The notes: generated by a model not told the origin, from the sequence alone. Shown: positions 48,351 to 59,230, numbered from the stretch's first letter. The stretch: DNA of 64,000 nt from Lates calcarifer (GCF_001640805.2 NC_066833.1:4192471-4256470), one strand, 5' to 3'. Made by a program: numbers and translations.

Positions 48351-49904
48351 CAGCCTCATCATTTTCCAACAGCGATTCACTGTAGCTACTCTAGAAACCA
48401 TGTTCGGTGGCAGAGAAAACTTACAAATAGCCTCTTTAAAGCTGTAAACATCATTCCAGGTGTATGATTAAGGCACAACATGTTTTTATAATATACAACA
48501 CATCCATGGGTGAAATGCTGTGCTTCACTGTAAATCAGTTCTCATGCTGAGGCCATCTAGCCAACACAAAAGCATAAATCCAGCTTTAGGTGACAGGGTT
48601 ATAAAAGTTGTCTCTGAAATATTCACTCCAGTGTGTAATGTTTCTAAATGAATAATACATTATACAGGAACATACAACATATTTGCTACATGTTGAAAAT
48701 TTGAGTTCTCTTTCAGTATATGACAAAGGTTCCTTTTTAATCTTTTTAATTTTTAAACCTTGTACTGATTTATTTTTGTCCCTCACATTTAAACAAGACA
48801 CAGTGACAGAAGATAAGGTTTCATATCAATGTCAAATTCAAGAAATGTCTTCTGTACTGTATGAGCTATGTCAACATTATGCACTCTTTCCTTCTATTTC
48901 TGTGCAGATTTTATGTTTGTTTTTTTGTTTTTTTGTATTTATTACCCTCATTACAGACATGATGTCAGTAGTAAAAATAATTCAGTGCACTTTTATTGTT
49001 GCTTAATCATGATACTCACTCCAAAGTGTGTAACCAGTTTGCCCTCTTGTAGTTGTAGGACAAATGGAAATGATGATGAATCTCCAATTAAAATGCAGTT
49101 GTAATGTACAGTATGTCACAATTACTGCATCTGAGACGGACTTTCCATGTGTGGGTTTGAATGGGAGCGGTGCTCTGGGAATTAAAAGGGTACAGATCAT
49201 TTCCTCCCAGATCTGGAACCAATTCAGGACAATATTACCCAGCAACCACTGGTGTGTATGTGTGTGTATGTTTGCCCTCTCACATTAACCTGTGACTCTT
49301 GACGTATGATGTTACAAACTGAGGTATCACATTGTTTACAAAGGCTGTTAGAGTACATGAAACAACTACAACTCCTCCTGTGGACAGCCATAAGTGGAGG
49401 CTGCTATACAAACAGATAATGACAATATAGTAAAGCTCAGATGTAATAAAATGAATTATGTCTACTTTAGGAGTTAAATCTCCATGAGCAACACAGTCGT
49501 AACTAGCAGCCATTAATACACCATATCTGTCACTGTCTTGTAATATTACTGAAATAAGAATAAATTCTACAACATCAGCAGGTTTGAATCCACGATAGCT
49601 GCCAGTTCCTCATTTTGGTACCAGGATGTTAGGTTTATTATTACACAACCAGGATTCAATAACCTATTATACAAGTAATTTACTTTAAATAGAAAAAACA
49701 TAGGAGCCACCAAAGTACTCCACAGCTGCCATGCAACTCTTTGGTTTTATTATTTCTTTCATGTATTCTTTCATATTTTTAAGGGTGTAATGGAACAAGC
49801 TGTAAACACAGCACTGACATATTATAAGTGAACTTGTTAAAAGTAATTTGCCTTAAATTTGTGTTACTGATGCCACCTGATGAATGTGAATGAAATTCAC
49901 TTTC

Positions 49905-49985
49905 TTTTATCCAAGTTTTGGTCTCAACCAACTCCTGTGAGAAATGTCTGTCTCTTCAACAGCTAAACACTCCACTACTGTACAT
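49905..49985 (-). repeat. AGCTAAAGAGCCAG family, copy 5
   Basis: ttttggtctcaaccaactcc and cttcaacagctaaacactcc: reverse orientation, more diverged. Confidence 0.5.
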
Positions 49986-50864
49986 GTTCAGCTCAGCAGC
50001 AGCTGTAATCACAGGTAGCATACTGTGGGTTTGTCAGAGCTGTAAGGTTCAAGAGAACAGTGAGAATGTACCAAAGCAGTAAAGCTGTGAGCCATAAAAC
50101 TAAAATAAAGAGCTGAAAGATACTAAAATGGGCTGAGGAGAAATGAAGAATTGGAAGAACTGGATGGTTCTCTGAGAGCAAGTAACTAGCAAGTAAGTTT
50201 TTTTTTTTAAATTCTCCCTTCAAAAAAGAAATAAGAAAACATTTAGAGTAAATACTTATTATTATACTGCTACTTGCTAATAATTGTATTTGAAAAGTTA
50301 ATGGTTGATCTTAACTGAAAAAAACAATGTTCTCTTCTTGTTCAAATACACATTCTGCTTTGGACTCGACAAAGGCTTGGGGATGCTGTTGAGAAACTTA
50401 CCTTATCTATTTCCAAACTGTTGGGAAAACACAGCCCCTATTTCAACTGAGAGTGTGTCCCTGGTGGTGTACCCTATTACTGAGGCTGTGGGAGACACCT
50501 AACCATCTGGAAAGATTTCACACATGGTGCAGTGTGCTATTCTTTTTACTCAGCAAATGCTGGCTCCCCTGTGGTCTGAGTTGTTGGGTAAAAACTGAAA
50601 GGACTCTCCAGTCTTTCCTCTGTTAAAACATCAAATCAGTGTAACACAAGAAGGGTTCCTCATTCCTTTGCATTAACTAAGTTACATTAATTGATATTAT
50701 CATATCACAATGACAACATATAATGTGAGAAGTAATCACCCACACAGAAAATGATCCCTCTACTGGTTTTATGGCACAGTTACTGATCTGGTTCACTCTC
50801 ACTCTTATCAAGCCTATCCCTAACAGCAGCAGGAAGCCAAATGGACAAACTATGAAGCAAAATA

Positions 50865-51250
50865 AGAATCAACATTAATGTTGCTTTCCCACTACTGGAA
50901 CAGCTCTTGGCGAGTAAATGAATGAGGTTTTATGCTGAACTCGCAACATTTCTTCTAGACTTGTAAGTAAACAGCTGTTAAGCTACCATTGGCTGTGTAG
51001 CGATAGCCTGGTGTCTTTCAAACTCCATGCCTGAATTAATTATTCAGACTGCTAAAAATCAGTGGTCCAAAAGGAGATTTCAGTTGAAATCTCCCCACAG
51101 AGGACATTCTGTAACTGTTTTCAGGGGATGAATAGTTCTTTTCAAAAATGGATTGAACTCATTTTGATGTTTTAATTCCATTGGTATGTTTAAGGCAGTA
51201 TTACAGTAAGTCAGGGTCTTGTGCCCCCTTGTGGATGAATTCTCGATTGA
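50865..51250 (-). repeat. CTTTACTCACTAAGAGC family, copy 4 (right part uncertain)
   Basis: Contains ttgctttcccactactggaa, cttggcgagtaaatga and ggctgtgtagcgatagc, reverse-complement counterparts of copy 1. The end at 51220-51240 (tgcccccttgtgg) probably belongs to it and carries a CTCF-like motif. Confidence 0.45.
51221..51234 (-). promoter_or_regulatory. CTCF-like motif 0.45 kb upstream of tnfaip6 TATA box
   Basis: GTGCCCCCTTGTGG is the reverse complement of CCACAAGGGGGCAC, one mismatch to the CTCF core. It probably belongs to a repeat copy. Confidence 0.3.
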
Positions 51251-51685
51251 TGCACCTTTAAGTTACAGAAAGTACATACTAACAATAAAATGTACAAGAT
51301 TTTGTGTAAATTAGAGTTGTTTTCCAACAGTCATGTTTTTTTAAATGGTGTGACTGGCAGGTGATGATTTTATATCTAATGTTCAAGGATTTTTCACCCT
51401 CTCAAATAACTTTAAGAATTACTATCTGACAGTTACGATCTGACAGACATTTCAGAATTACAACACCAAGAAACAGCAGCTTTTATCAGCTTGTAAGCCC
51501 AGCTGTAAGGAAAATGTCATACAAACTTGTACTTCTGAGTTGGAGTAGTGGAACAGAACGAAACGTTTACAAATCATGTAAATACTGAAACAAATGACCG
51601 GTTGATTAATTAACACACTGTACTTGAGTGAATGTACGCAGTAACGTCCCTCCTCTCTTGGGAGGCAGCAGCAGTGAGTATTTCG

Positions 51686-51693
51686 TATATAAA
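51686..51693 (+). promoter_or_regulatory. tnfaip6: TATA box of tnfaip6
   Basis: TATATAAA lies 86 bases before the start codon. A transcription start about 25-30 bases downstream (near 51718) would give a 5' UTR of about 55 bases. A TATA-driven promoter fits an inducible gene. Confidence 0.75.
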
Positions 51694-51771
51694 GCCAGAG
51701 GCAGCAGAGGGGCAGAGGAGAGAGCTCCTGGAAACATCTGGAGAGAGCAGCTGCGCACTGAGGGCTGCAGG

Positions 51772-51871
51772 ATGCGCGTCTTCACTCTCCTCTGGACACT
51801 CGGGTTCCTGCTGAAAGAGGCGCAGGCATGGGGCTTCAAAAACGGAATATTTCATAATTCAATATGGCTGG
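51772..51871 (+). CDS. tnfaip6: tnfaip6 exon 1: signal peptide
   Basis: The ATG at 51772 sits 86 bases below the TATA box and opens MRVFTLLWTLGFLLKEAQA, a typical secretion signal, then WGFKNGIFHNSIWL. It leaves one base of a split Glu codon. Donor gtgagt. Confidence 0.95.
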
Positions 51872-54800
51872 GTGAGTAACTTTCTTTCTTGCTGTTGTTG
51901 TCGTTGTAGCTAGAAAAATGTCGGTCAAGCCGGTACATGTAGGGCTACTTTGGAAGTTTTTACCGCCCGCATATTCGCCTTTTCTGTGTTTTGGGCATTG
52001 TGATGAAGTTGAAAACCCAATCGAGATACAAATGATCAAGTAACGGCCAATTTAATATTTATATATACTGCAGTTTAAACGTTATTAGCCATTCATTTTA
52101 ATGCGCTAATCAGCTACCTTTACTTGCTTATGGAAAAATAACGCAATGTAACTTCTCATGAAAGGCATACTGTGAGGAAAACAAAGGACACTCAGGCTAT
52201 ATGCACCAGTCCAGCAGCTTTCCTCTGTGCCAAACTGCATGTTTATGATCTGGCTGAGTGCTGCATGAAGCCAGTAAACATGACTTCATCTCAGGGCCTT
52301 CTCAAAATGCAAACAGATCAGACTCACAAGAGCAGATAAATTCAACTAATTTCTGTTGGTTTTCAAATTTTGAAACAAGATTAAAACCTCAGCATGGAGT
52401 CCCATTTCATTTACACTGAAATGTAAATCAAGCAAGCTGCATACATACACCTCTGACTCTCACTTAATGAATCTTATTCTTTATATTTTTATGAGGTGGG
52501 AGTGGAAGGTCTGCTGCAGCAACAGAACAGTGTTTCATATTCTGAATGAGCTCACCTCACCTGGATCACATGCACAGTATATACTGTTATTATTTCATGC
52601 AACTTTTTTCCTGTGTCACATGTTGCCATGGCCAGGGCGGCAGCATAAAACGTTTCAGGTAAGACAAAACAGCAGCAGGAACAGGGATGAAATAATAGCA
52701 AACACCAGGTAACAGGCTAAAATGTGCTAAAACAGCTGATGAAGGAGCCACTTACCACAGAGTTTACAACAGTGACTCCTATAGCACACAAAATAAACAG
52801 GTTAAAGAGATCAAAATTTCAACTTGAAGTTAATTTCTGAGAGCTTTGTGCCTAGTTCTGCAGTCATGCATGCGTAAAGCCAAAACAGGATCAGCAGAGG
52901 ACTCCCCACGGAGGAGGCCAGGGAGCAAGTGACCACAGTGTTGGTGTTCTTCCAAAATGAAGAAAAATGTCACACAGTTAATCTGCCCCTTCACTGATTT
53001 ATGTTCGGCTTGATTTAACCTTTACTCTCGCACTAAAAACATTGTCACCAGCTTGACTGTAGCCCCTTGGATGTGTTTTTGAAGCTCGCCCAAATCAAAC
53101 CAAATCCTTAAAAGGAGTGTCAGGGAGCTTGGATACCAGTAGCACTGGTTGGTGCAAAGGTGTCACCACAGAAGCCCAGCCAGACTTTCTTTCAGGTGCT
53201 CTCAGTCATGGCTTTGGACAGAGTTAGCAGCACCTCTGTTGTTTTGTTTTCTCTCTCTTTGACAGAACAAGCAGCTGGAGTTTACCACCGGGAATCGCGC
53301 AAAGGGAGATACCAGCTGACTTATAAAGAGGCCAAGGCTGTCTGCAAATACGAGGGAGGGACCCTGGCCACTTATGAACAACTGGAGGCTGCTCGTCAGA
53401 TAGGTCATTGCCAACACTCGCTCCCATGAGTCACAGAGGGCTGTTTGAACGATTAACCTAATACTGTCCCATAAGCAGTTTACATTATCAGTCCATTTCA
53501 CCAAATGCAGGCAGACATGGCTGTGTTTATCTTGCCTTTCTCCCATGAAATAAATGTCTGAAGACAGCTCTCTGATGCAACAGTGATACATGCCTTAACC
53601 CGCTGGAGTGCTTTTAAGATGAAGAGTTTCCTATGTTCATGGGGTAAAGGTCAGTGGAAGGCTGTGAGTGAATCACTTCTTTCCACGAGAGCTTACGTGA
53701 GTCTGTGCCCAATCTGAAACAGTCCCACGAGTATTGTAAGAGCCTGTTAACACCTTGATGGCTGGGTGATATCACTGTTCCCATGGCAGAGAGATTGAAT
53801 CCAGCCACTCACTCTGGCATTATGATACAGATACAGCTGAGTTTCCCCATTGCACTCTACTTAGGAGGTCCCTGTTTTATCTGGGCTGGTGTCTGCTGAT
53901 TGTAACTCTGAACTAAACCTTCAAGGCCCCTAACTGATGTCTCGCATGTCACCAATAAGGTAGGGTAGCATGAACTCACTGTTGCAGCATGTGTCAACAT
54001 TTTTATCAGCTTGTATCCTCTCGCATCTGGGTTTTTGCAGGTGGACAGTCGATGGACGGTGCTCAGAGAGGTTTTGAAAGTCAACCTGAAAAAATAAATG
54101 TGAATGGGACAAAAAGGAGCTTTGATAAGTAACAGTGTCATCTCCCAGTGGACATTGTATGAAACAGATGTTTGTCCTCTCTTGTTTAGGTTTCCATGTG
54201 TGTGCAGCTGGATGGTTCGACAAAGGACGTGTTGGCTACCCCATCGTCAAAGCTGGTGTCAAGTGTGGTTTTGGGAAGGTTGGCATCATCGACTATGGAT
54301 ACAGGCTGAACAAAAGCGAGAGATGGGACGTATACTGCTACAACCCAAACTGTGAGTGCACATTAGCGACTCATGAACATAATGAAGCATTTAGCAGCTA
54401 AAGAGCCAGAGGTTCTCTCCCTCACATTCATCAGGTGGACAGAAATACAATGTTAAATGATGTATACAGTAGTTCTACTCCGCTACATTTACTCATCAGC
54501 TTTAGATTTGTAGGTTTAGTTTTTACATGCTAAACATGTAACAAACTCAAATAATATGATACTACAACAATCTGAAAGACAGATTCTACATAAGTTCACA
54601 ACCCTGACATTATTGCTTTATACATTTGTTAACAAACAGTCTTGATACATCTAACAGAGACAGAAGTTTATTAGAACCTCATTGCTGAAAACTGGGTTGA
54701 TTAGAACAATTATTTTGGAGGCCATAAAAGTAAAACAATGATCCATAAAGATATAGAGTTGGGTAATTATTCTCTATGGACTTAAGAGCAACCTCCTTCT

Positions 54801-57800
54801 ACATTATACTGAGTTGTTCAGTTAAGTTTAATATAAATATTACTGATTTATGGAGCAGATTTCAATGGTATTATGTAGAAAAGTTTGCTAACATTAGTTA
54901 AGTTGTAAAAAATTTGATTGTAGGACTTGTAGTATTTATGGCATTGATACTTCCCACTTAAAAATCGAATTTCTTCTTTCACTGTTGCCAAAGACGTTGT
55001 GGGTGGTTTTAAGAGTCAGTGATGACAGCATGACTGTGGTTAAGTGTCAAAATCATGAGTCCCAGTAGTGGAAGGGTAGACCCAGACCCACAGGTTGAGA
55101 GCAGTCATCAAGCCTGAGGCTCCACAGACTCATTCAGGAAGTTATCATCACTTCTGCTTCACGTCAAAGAGATGAGACAGAGAATTACAGAGACTACAGA
55201 GAACCAGCACAGGGTGGGACCACAGTGAAAGCCAAGATGTTTTTTTTTTTTTTTGTCTTGACCCAATGCCACAGTCTCCGTAACTTCCTGTGAGTTATCA
55301 TGGTTAGGCCAAGAATACAACAGGAGGAAGTAAAACCATCAGTCTTGGATAAGATGTCTGTGGAGTAACTGAGTAAGTGATAACTAAGACACTATGAGAG
55401 GCTTTAAAAACTGCCACGCCTGAGTGATTCACCCGAGTCTGGATGGTGGAGTGTGACATTAATGTGATTAAGATTTCATCATCTGCTTCATTCTTATTGA
55501 GCCAAAAATGATACATTCTGGTGTACCTGAGAAAACATTTAGAAACAGTATTTCGAAAACCAACACCAACCAAACTGCCTGTGACACTGGTCATGTACTG
55601 AATTTATCTGGTCTTGCCAGTGTGTCTTCAGGATCAGAAAAACTTGTCAATCACAAGGCAATGGAAAATTAATCTGTCATATGGCTCACAAGTAAAAAAC
55701 AGCCACAGATGTGTTATGAGAAAGTGGCACAGTGGTCAGTTTTTGTTTCTATATGGTACTTTTGTGTCTCTTTGTGGTGGTTTCAACATCTAGTTGTTAT
55801 GCATCAGTTTGTTGTCATTATGTGTCTCTTTTTTTGTGTATTTTAACCGAGCTCTTTGACTTTCCAACAAGAAATATAAACTGTCACTTCATACAGAGGC
55901 TCTGACCTATAATTTAAATTTAAATTTCATACTTATATGGTTATGAGTTTTACTGTTAAAGGATGGAGCAGCTGTTTCATGTGAGCATGATCACATGAAT
56001 TGAGTGAACCAGTGATTCATGTCAGCTCACTGTTTTAATGACCTACAAATGAGAAATGATTTTAAACAACACTCAGTTTCATATCCCTCCAGGACGTCTA
56101 GTGGAAAAGCTTTTGATGGCACTGTCGCCAGTCTCAACATGTGTGTTTGATTTCCTTTACTCAACAAAAGGATTTCTTTTTCTTACTCTGAATTCATTCA
56201 GAGCTCACACGCAAGAGACAGACCTCCCCAAAAAACAAAATACTTCTCGGGCACAATCCCACCACCTGATTAAAGGAATACATTGTGGGGAATTACTCCA
56301 CTGGTTGTTTTCCCTGATAACATAGACACAAAAGGATGAAGATGCACAGGGTAAAGTATAGAAAGTTAAGACACAGCCGGGTTTATCTTGAATTCTTTCC
56401 AAATGAGCTGCAGTCTATTAGTCTACTGTGCAGAGCTCCTTCTGTTCCCTACATGCACATGTCGCAGGCATGGAATGCATTACTTGAAAAAAAAAAAACA
56501 GCATTTTAAAGTAGGTTTTATTGGCGTGGGGCAAAAAAAAAAAAAAAAAAAAAAACAGAGCTGCATTCCATACAGTTCACATTTAGAGTTGTAATATCAT
56601 CTCATTTTCATATTGGAGATGTACGGAAGCATATTGCTGCCATGTCAGAAAAAGCAAAATGGATCAGTATCACAATGTCACATTATCCTTTCAGTATATT
56701 TGATTATTTCTAAATGTAGGAAAGACATAGAATCCTCTGTCCAAGAGGCGGATGAGGGTGGATTTGGACACAAGCAAGCAATAAGCTGCAATATCTCTCA
56801 TATCATCATATTAAGTAATTTAGGAGTTGACCATGATGGCCCCATTCTTAGTCTTAAGAAGCATGGACTGACTCACTTTTGTGTGAGTCAGTCCATGTGA
56901 GTAGAGGACCAGAACCAGACTAACAAGTGGGCAAGTTATCATGCTGTTTGAGGATCAGTCTTTTATTTTGTCAGGTGCTTGGATGATATATATCTTGTAA
57001 TCTGTCTGTAAAGTCACCTCAGAAGGGGTCCTGAACCTGTGTTTAAGAAACACAGCATGAAAACCTGTAAGTAATCACCATATGTCACTCGGGTCTTACA
57101 GCCAAGGAGTGTGGCGGAGTGCTGACAGATCAGCAGAAGATCATCCAGTCTCCGGGTTTCCCTGAGGAGTACCAGGATGAACAGATCTGCTACTGGCACA
57201 TCCGAGTCCGCCTGGGCCAGAGGATCCGCCTCCGCTTCCTGGAGTTTGATGTGGAGGACGACATGGCGTGTCTAGCAGATTACCTGGAGGTGTACGACAG
57301 CTACGATGACGTCTCAGGCTTTGCTGGGAGGTGAAGGACACTTATGGAAATTAGATCCTAATATTACATCAGGCAACTGCCACTCTGATTTATGTTGATA
57401 TTTAGCATCTCTCATAGTTGAGTGTATTTAAGTTATGTCCTTTATCAGGGCTGCAACTAACTAACTAACAACTTTTTCAATTTTTGAATAATAATTTAGT
57501 CTGTAAAATGGCAGAAAATAGTGACAATGCCCAAAGTGACATGTTTGTCCAACCACCTGTTTAAAAATCATAACAAAATTAAAGTTTTAGTCATGAATTT
57601 CACAATGTAAAGACAATGGCAATTGCCATTTTGCATTTTCTAATAACTGAATCAGCTATTTGTTTCAATGTTAGTGTTTACAACAGAAGAGGAAGAGGAG
57701 GAGATTCCATTGCCTTGCCCTCTACCATGAAAATTAAATGTGAATATCCCTTTTTTATCTGTTTGTTTCCAGATTCTGTGGTGATTATTTACCTGATGAT

Positions 57801-58021
57801 ATCATCAGCACAGGTAAGATATCTACATACAATATTTCTTTGGGACTATAAGGGAAGATGTTTAGTTGACTGATGGCTCTTACATGTTTTGTGTTACAGG
57901 AAACGTGATGACGTTAAAGTTCCTCTCCGATGCTTCAGTTATAGCCGGGGGCTTCCAGTTGGAGTACACTGCCTTTAATGCATCTCTGTTCTCACAGAAT
58001 CACACCCACTATTTTCACTGA
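51772..58021 (+). CDS. tnfaip6: TNF-alpha-induced protein 6 (TSG-6), complete six-exon gene
   Basis: Exons 51772-51871, 53266-53403, 54190-54351, 57102-57330, 57773-57813 and 57900-58021 join to 792 nt, 263 residues plus stop. Residues 1-19 form a signal peptide ending AQA, followed by WGFKNGIFHNSIWL, near-identical to my memory of the human protein. A Link module spans about 38-131 (Cys 60, 84, 105, 129) and a CUB domain about 137-248 (Cys 137, 163, 190, 212). The protein is secreted, binds hyaluronan through the Link module and in mammals transfers inter-alpha-inhibitor heavy chains onto hyaluronan during inflammation and ovulation. Of six hyaluronan-contact residues known in the human Link module, Tyr49, Tyr96, Phe107, Tyr115 and Arg118 are kept; the Lys is Arg48. 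The C-terminal tail is shorter than human (263 versus 277 residues) with sequons at Asn250 and Asn257. Confidence 0.97.
51872..53265 (+). other. tnfaip6 intron 1
   Basis: 1.4-kb intron; no repeat or exon recognised. Confidence 0.8.
53266..53403 (+). CDS. tnfaip6: tnfaip6 exon 2: first half of Link module
   Basis: 138 nt reading QAAGVYHRESRKGRYQLTY, then KAVC, GGTLATYEQLEAARQI. Acceptor tttgacag; the donor gtcatt is weak but keeps the phase with exon 3. Confidence 0.95.
53404..54189 (+). other. tnfaip6 intron 2
   Basis: 0.8-kb intron; nothing recognised apart from the splice sites. Confidence 0.8.
54190..54351 (+). CDS. tnfaip6: tnfaip6 exon 3: second half of Link module
   Basis: 162 nt reading FHVCAAGWFDKGRVGYPIVK and, further on, GIIDYGYRLNKSERWDVYC. 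Contains the hyaluronan-contact Tyr, Phe, Tyr and Arg positions and the conserved N-glycosylation sequon NKS. Acceptor ttgtttag, donor gtgagt. Confidence 0.96.
54390..54445 (+). repeat. AGCTAAAGAGCCAG family, copy 6
   Basis: tttagcagctaaagagccag then aggttctctccctcacattc and atcaggtggacagaaat, in tnfaip6 intron 3. Confidence 0.6.
54450..54585 (+). repeat. GTGGAAAGTAAC-type teleost repeat, copy 3 (middle part)
   Basis: ttctactccgctacatttac, tcatcagctttagatttgta, gtttagtttttacatgctaa correspond to the middle of the copy at 45.9 kb. Confidence 0.55.
56533..56555 (+). repeat. Poly-A tract in tnfaip6 intron 3
   Basis: Uninterrupted A run. Confidence 0.9.
56862..56897. promoter_or_regulatory. Palindromic pair of AP-1 sites in tnfaip6 intron 3
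   Basis: Perfect inverted repeat: a 15-base arm (56862-56876), a 6-base loop (ttttgt), and its exact reverse complement (56883-56897). Each arm carries a consensus AP-1/TRE site: TGACTCA at 56869-56875 and TGAGTCA at 56884-56890. It lies 204 bases upstream of exon 4. AP-1 control is inference from the motif and from the known cytokine induction of this gene. Confidence 0.5.
57102..57330 (+). CDS. tnfaip6: tnfaip6 exon 4: most of CUB domain
   Basis: 229 nt. KECGGVLTDQQKIIQSPGFP opens the CUB domain; ICYWHIRV, FDVEDDMACLADYLEVYD and GFAGR follow. The acidic positions (FDVEDD, ADYLEVYD) correspond to the CUB calcium-site region. Acceptor tcttacag, donor gtgaag. Confidence 0.96.
57331..57772 (+). 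other. tnfaip6 intron 4
   Basis: 442-base intron, about half occupied by a GGGCTGCAACTAAC repeat copy (57450-57650). Confidence 0.8.
57450..57650 (+). repeat. GGGCTGCAACTAAC family, copy 4
   Basis: cagggctgcaactaactaac, ttagtctgtaaaatggcaga, aaatagtgacaatgccc: the clearest copy, in tnfaip6 intron 4. Confidence 0.65.
57773..57813 (+). CDS. tnfaip6: tnfaip6 exon 5: CUB micro-exon
   Basis: 41 nt encoding FCGDYLPDDIIST, with the last CUB cysteine (Cys212). Acceptor gtttccag, donor gtaaga. The next intron is only 86 bases. Confidence 0.95.
57900..58021 (+). CDS. tnfaip6: tnfaip6 exon 6: CUB end, tail and stop
   Basis: 122 nt reading NVMTLKFLSDASVIAGGFQL, then a short tail with two potential N-glycosylation sites (NAS, NHT) and TGA at 58019. 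The tail is unlike the longer Ser/Thr/Gly-rich mammalian one. Confidence 0.95.
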
Positions 58022-58134
58022 CTGATGGTTTAATACACTGATGCAATCCTGTTGCTGTATTTATAATGTCATTGGTTACCTCATGTACTGTAATGAATGA
58101 GTCTTTATAGCTCAGTAAAGAAATAATTCTGTCA

Positions 58135-58140
58135 AATAAA
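58135..58140 (+). terminator. tnfaip6: Poly(A) signal of tnfaip6
   Basis: AATAAA 114 bases after the stop codon, followed by a TG/T-rich stretch (ctgtgttgtcatt), as expected at a cleavage site. It implies a very short 3' UTR. Confidence 0.75.
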
Positions 58141-58155
58141 CAACTGTGTTGTCAT

Positions 58156-58850
58156 TTCTGATATTGTTCTTATGTTGGAGAAACAATCCCAACTTTGTAT
58201 TCGTTTGTCCTGGAGCTTTCTTTATAGGAAAATAAATCTGGTTTCCAGTTGTGAACACAGTCAGTCAGACTGTGGCTGTACTGGGCAGTTTCCAGGTGTG
58301 AGCCAGAACATCAGAGAATTCCATTATTCATTTTTTTACCATGAACTTGAGCTATTTATTGAACCTTTTGACAGAATTGAAATATACTGTATGCATATAT
58401 ATATAATCCACTTTAATTTGTATATATGAATTTCTGTTTCCTGCTTTTATGGAAAATTATTTATCTAGAAACAAAATATATATATGGCTCTGTTTATCAT
58501 CTTGACCAATATCTTACATATAAGATCATATATTATTTACATGTATATACTATATTCATATTACACATACACATGTATACAGTAATACACATGCATATTA
58601 TACATTGATCTGATGTATTATTAAACTCTTGCACAGAAAAAAACATTTATATACACAGACTCAAAGTACTATACAAACTGAATTGTTGTGTGGAGTGGAA
58701 GTACTCAAGTAGGGTACAGTTTCTTGAGTTTCCACCGCGGCTTTTTAAACATTTTCACAGTATACAGGGTTAAAAACAAACAGAAAGGACCAGTTTTATT
58801 TATATTAACGCTTTTCATTGTTATTAACTGTTTTCCTTATAAGGTAAAAT
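58156..58850. other. Short intergenic gap between tnfaip6 and rif1
   Basis: About 0.7 kb, strongly AT-rich in the middle (58380-58640, with TATATA runs). No gene or recognised repeat. Confidence 0.7.
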
Positions 58851-59230
58851 GGGCGGTCCCGGGTATGACGTAGACCAGGTCAAAGGTAATTTTGTACGTC
58901 GGCGTCGTGGTTTGGCGCCAGGCGATTTCGCGGGGTAACAGCACAAGGAGACAGAGACAGAGGAAGGAAGCTGAGATATTAAACAATAAAACGCTGGATT
59001 TAAAAGGCGCAGACACCGGGGAGTGACGCGGACACAGCTGGTGAAATCTCCGGCTTTGATGCTGTGTCACTTGTGCCTCTCACATCCCTCATCCCGAACT
59101 CCTTTGCGGTGAGCGGTGGTTGCTGCGTGTTGCGTCCAAAAAAACCCAACAAAATTAGAAATATTTGTGCGTTAGCGTTGTGTGTTTGCTTGTAGGTGAG
59201 TCTAGACAATGTGACTTCGCGGGGACAGGT
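58851..59230 (+). promoter_or_regulatory. rif1: CpG-rich TATA-less promoter and first exon region of rif1
   Basis: CpG density rises sharply from about 58855 to 59230, in contrast with the CpG-poor surroundings, and no TATA box is seen. Candidate first-exon donors are CG|gtgagc at 59109 and tgtag|gtgagt at 59196. The position fits the 5' end of rif1, and the CpG-island style fits a housekeeping cell-cycle gene. The exact transcription start cannot be read from the sequence. Confidence 0.65.
58911..58920 (+). promoter_or_regulatory. rif1: E2F-type site in rif1 promoter
   Basis: TTTGGCGCCA at the upstream edge of the CpG-rich block matches the E2F consensus TTTSSCGC exactly. It would fit S-phase-linked expression of rif1. 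The site is seen; the function is inferred. Confidence 0.55.

Larger units (their letters stand above)
37781..51650. other. Intergenic spacer between itgb5 and tnfaip6
   Basis: 13.9 kb with no gene I can support. Much of it is old repeats: inverted copies at 38.4-39.0 kb, SINE-like sequence at 39 kb, a Tc1-like remnant at 44.9-45.3 kb, and several teleost repeat families at 41.3, 43.0, 43.4, 45.9, 46.9, 48.0, 49.9 and 50.9 kb. CTCF-like motifs lie at 45.4, 45.76 and 51.2 kb. One isolated splice-bounded open segment at 39336-39393 is noted as a weak exon candidate. Confidence 0.65.
54352..57101 (+). other. tnfaip6 intron 3
   Basis: 2.75-kb intron splitting Link and CUB regions. Contains a short AGCTAAAGAGCCAG repeat (54390-54445) joined to a piece of another teleost repeat (about 54450-54585), a poly-T (55241-55254), two poly-A runs (56488-56499 and 56533-56555) and a perfect hairpin of paired AP-1 sites (56862-56897). 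Confidence 0.75.

Noticed and set aside
53404..53409. Weak tnfaip6 exon 2 donor (gtcatt) suggesting a broken splice site
   Set aside because: It is still a GT donor, the phase fits exon 3 exactly and no better donor lies nearby, so I accept it as functional.
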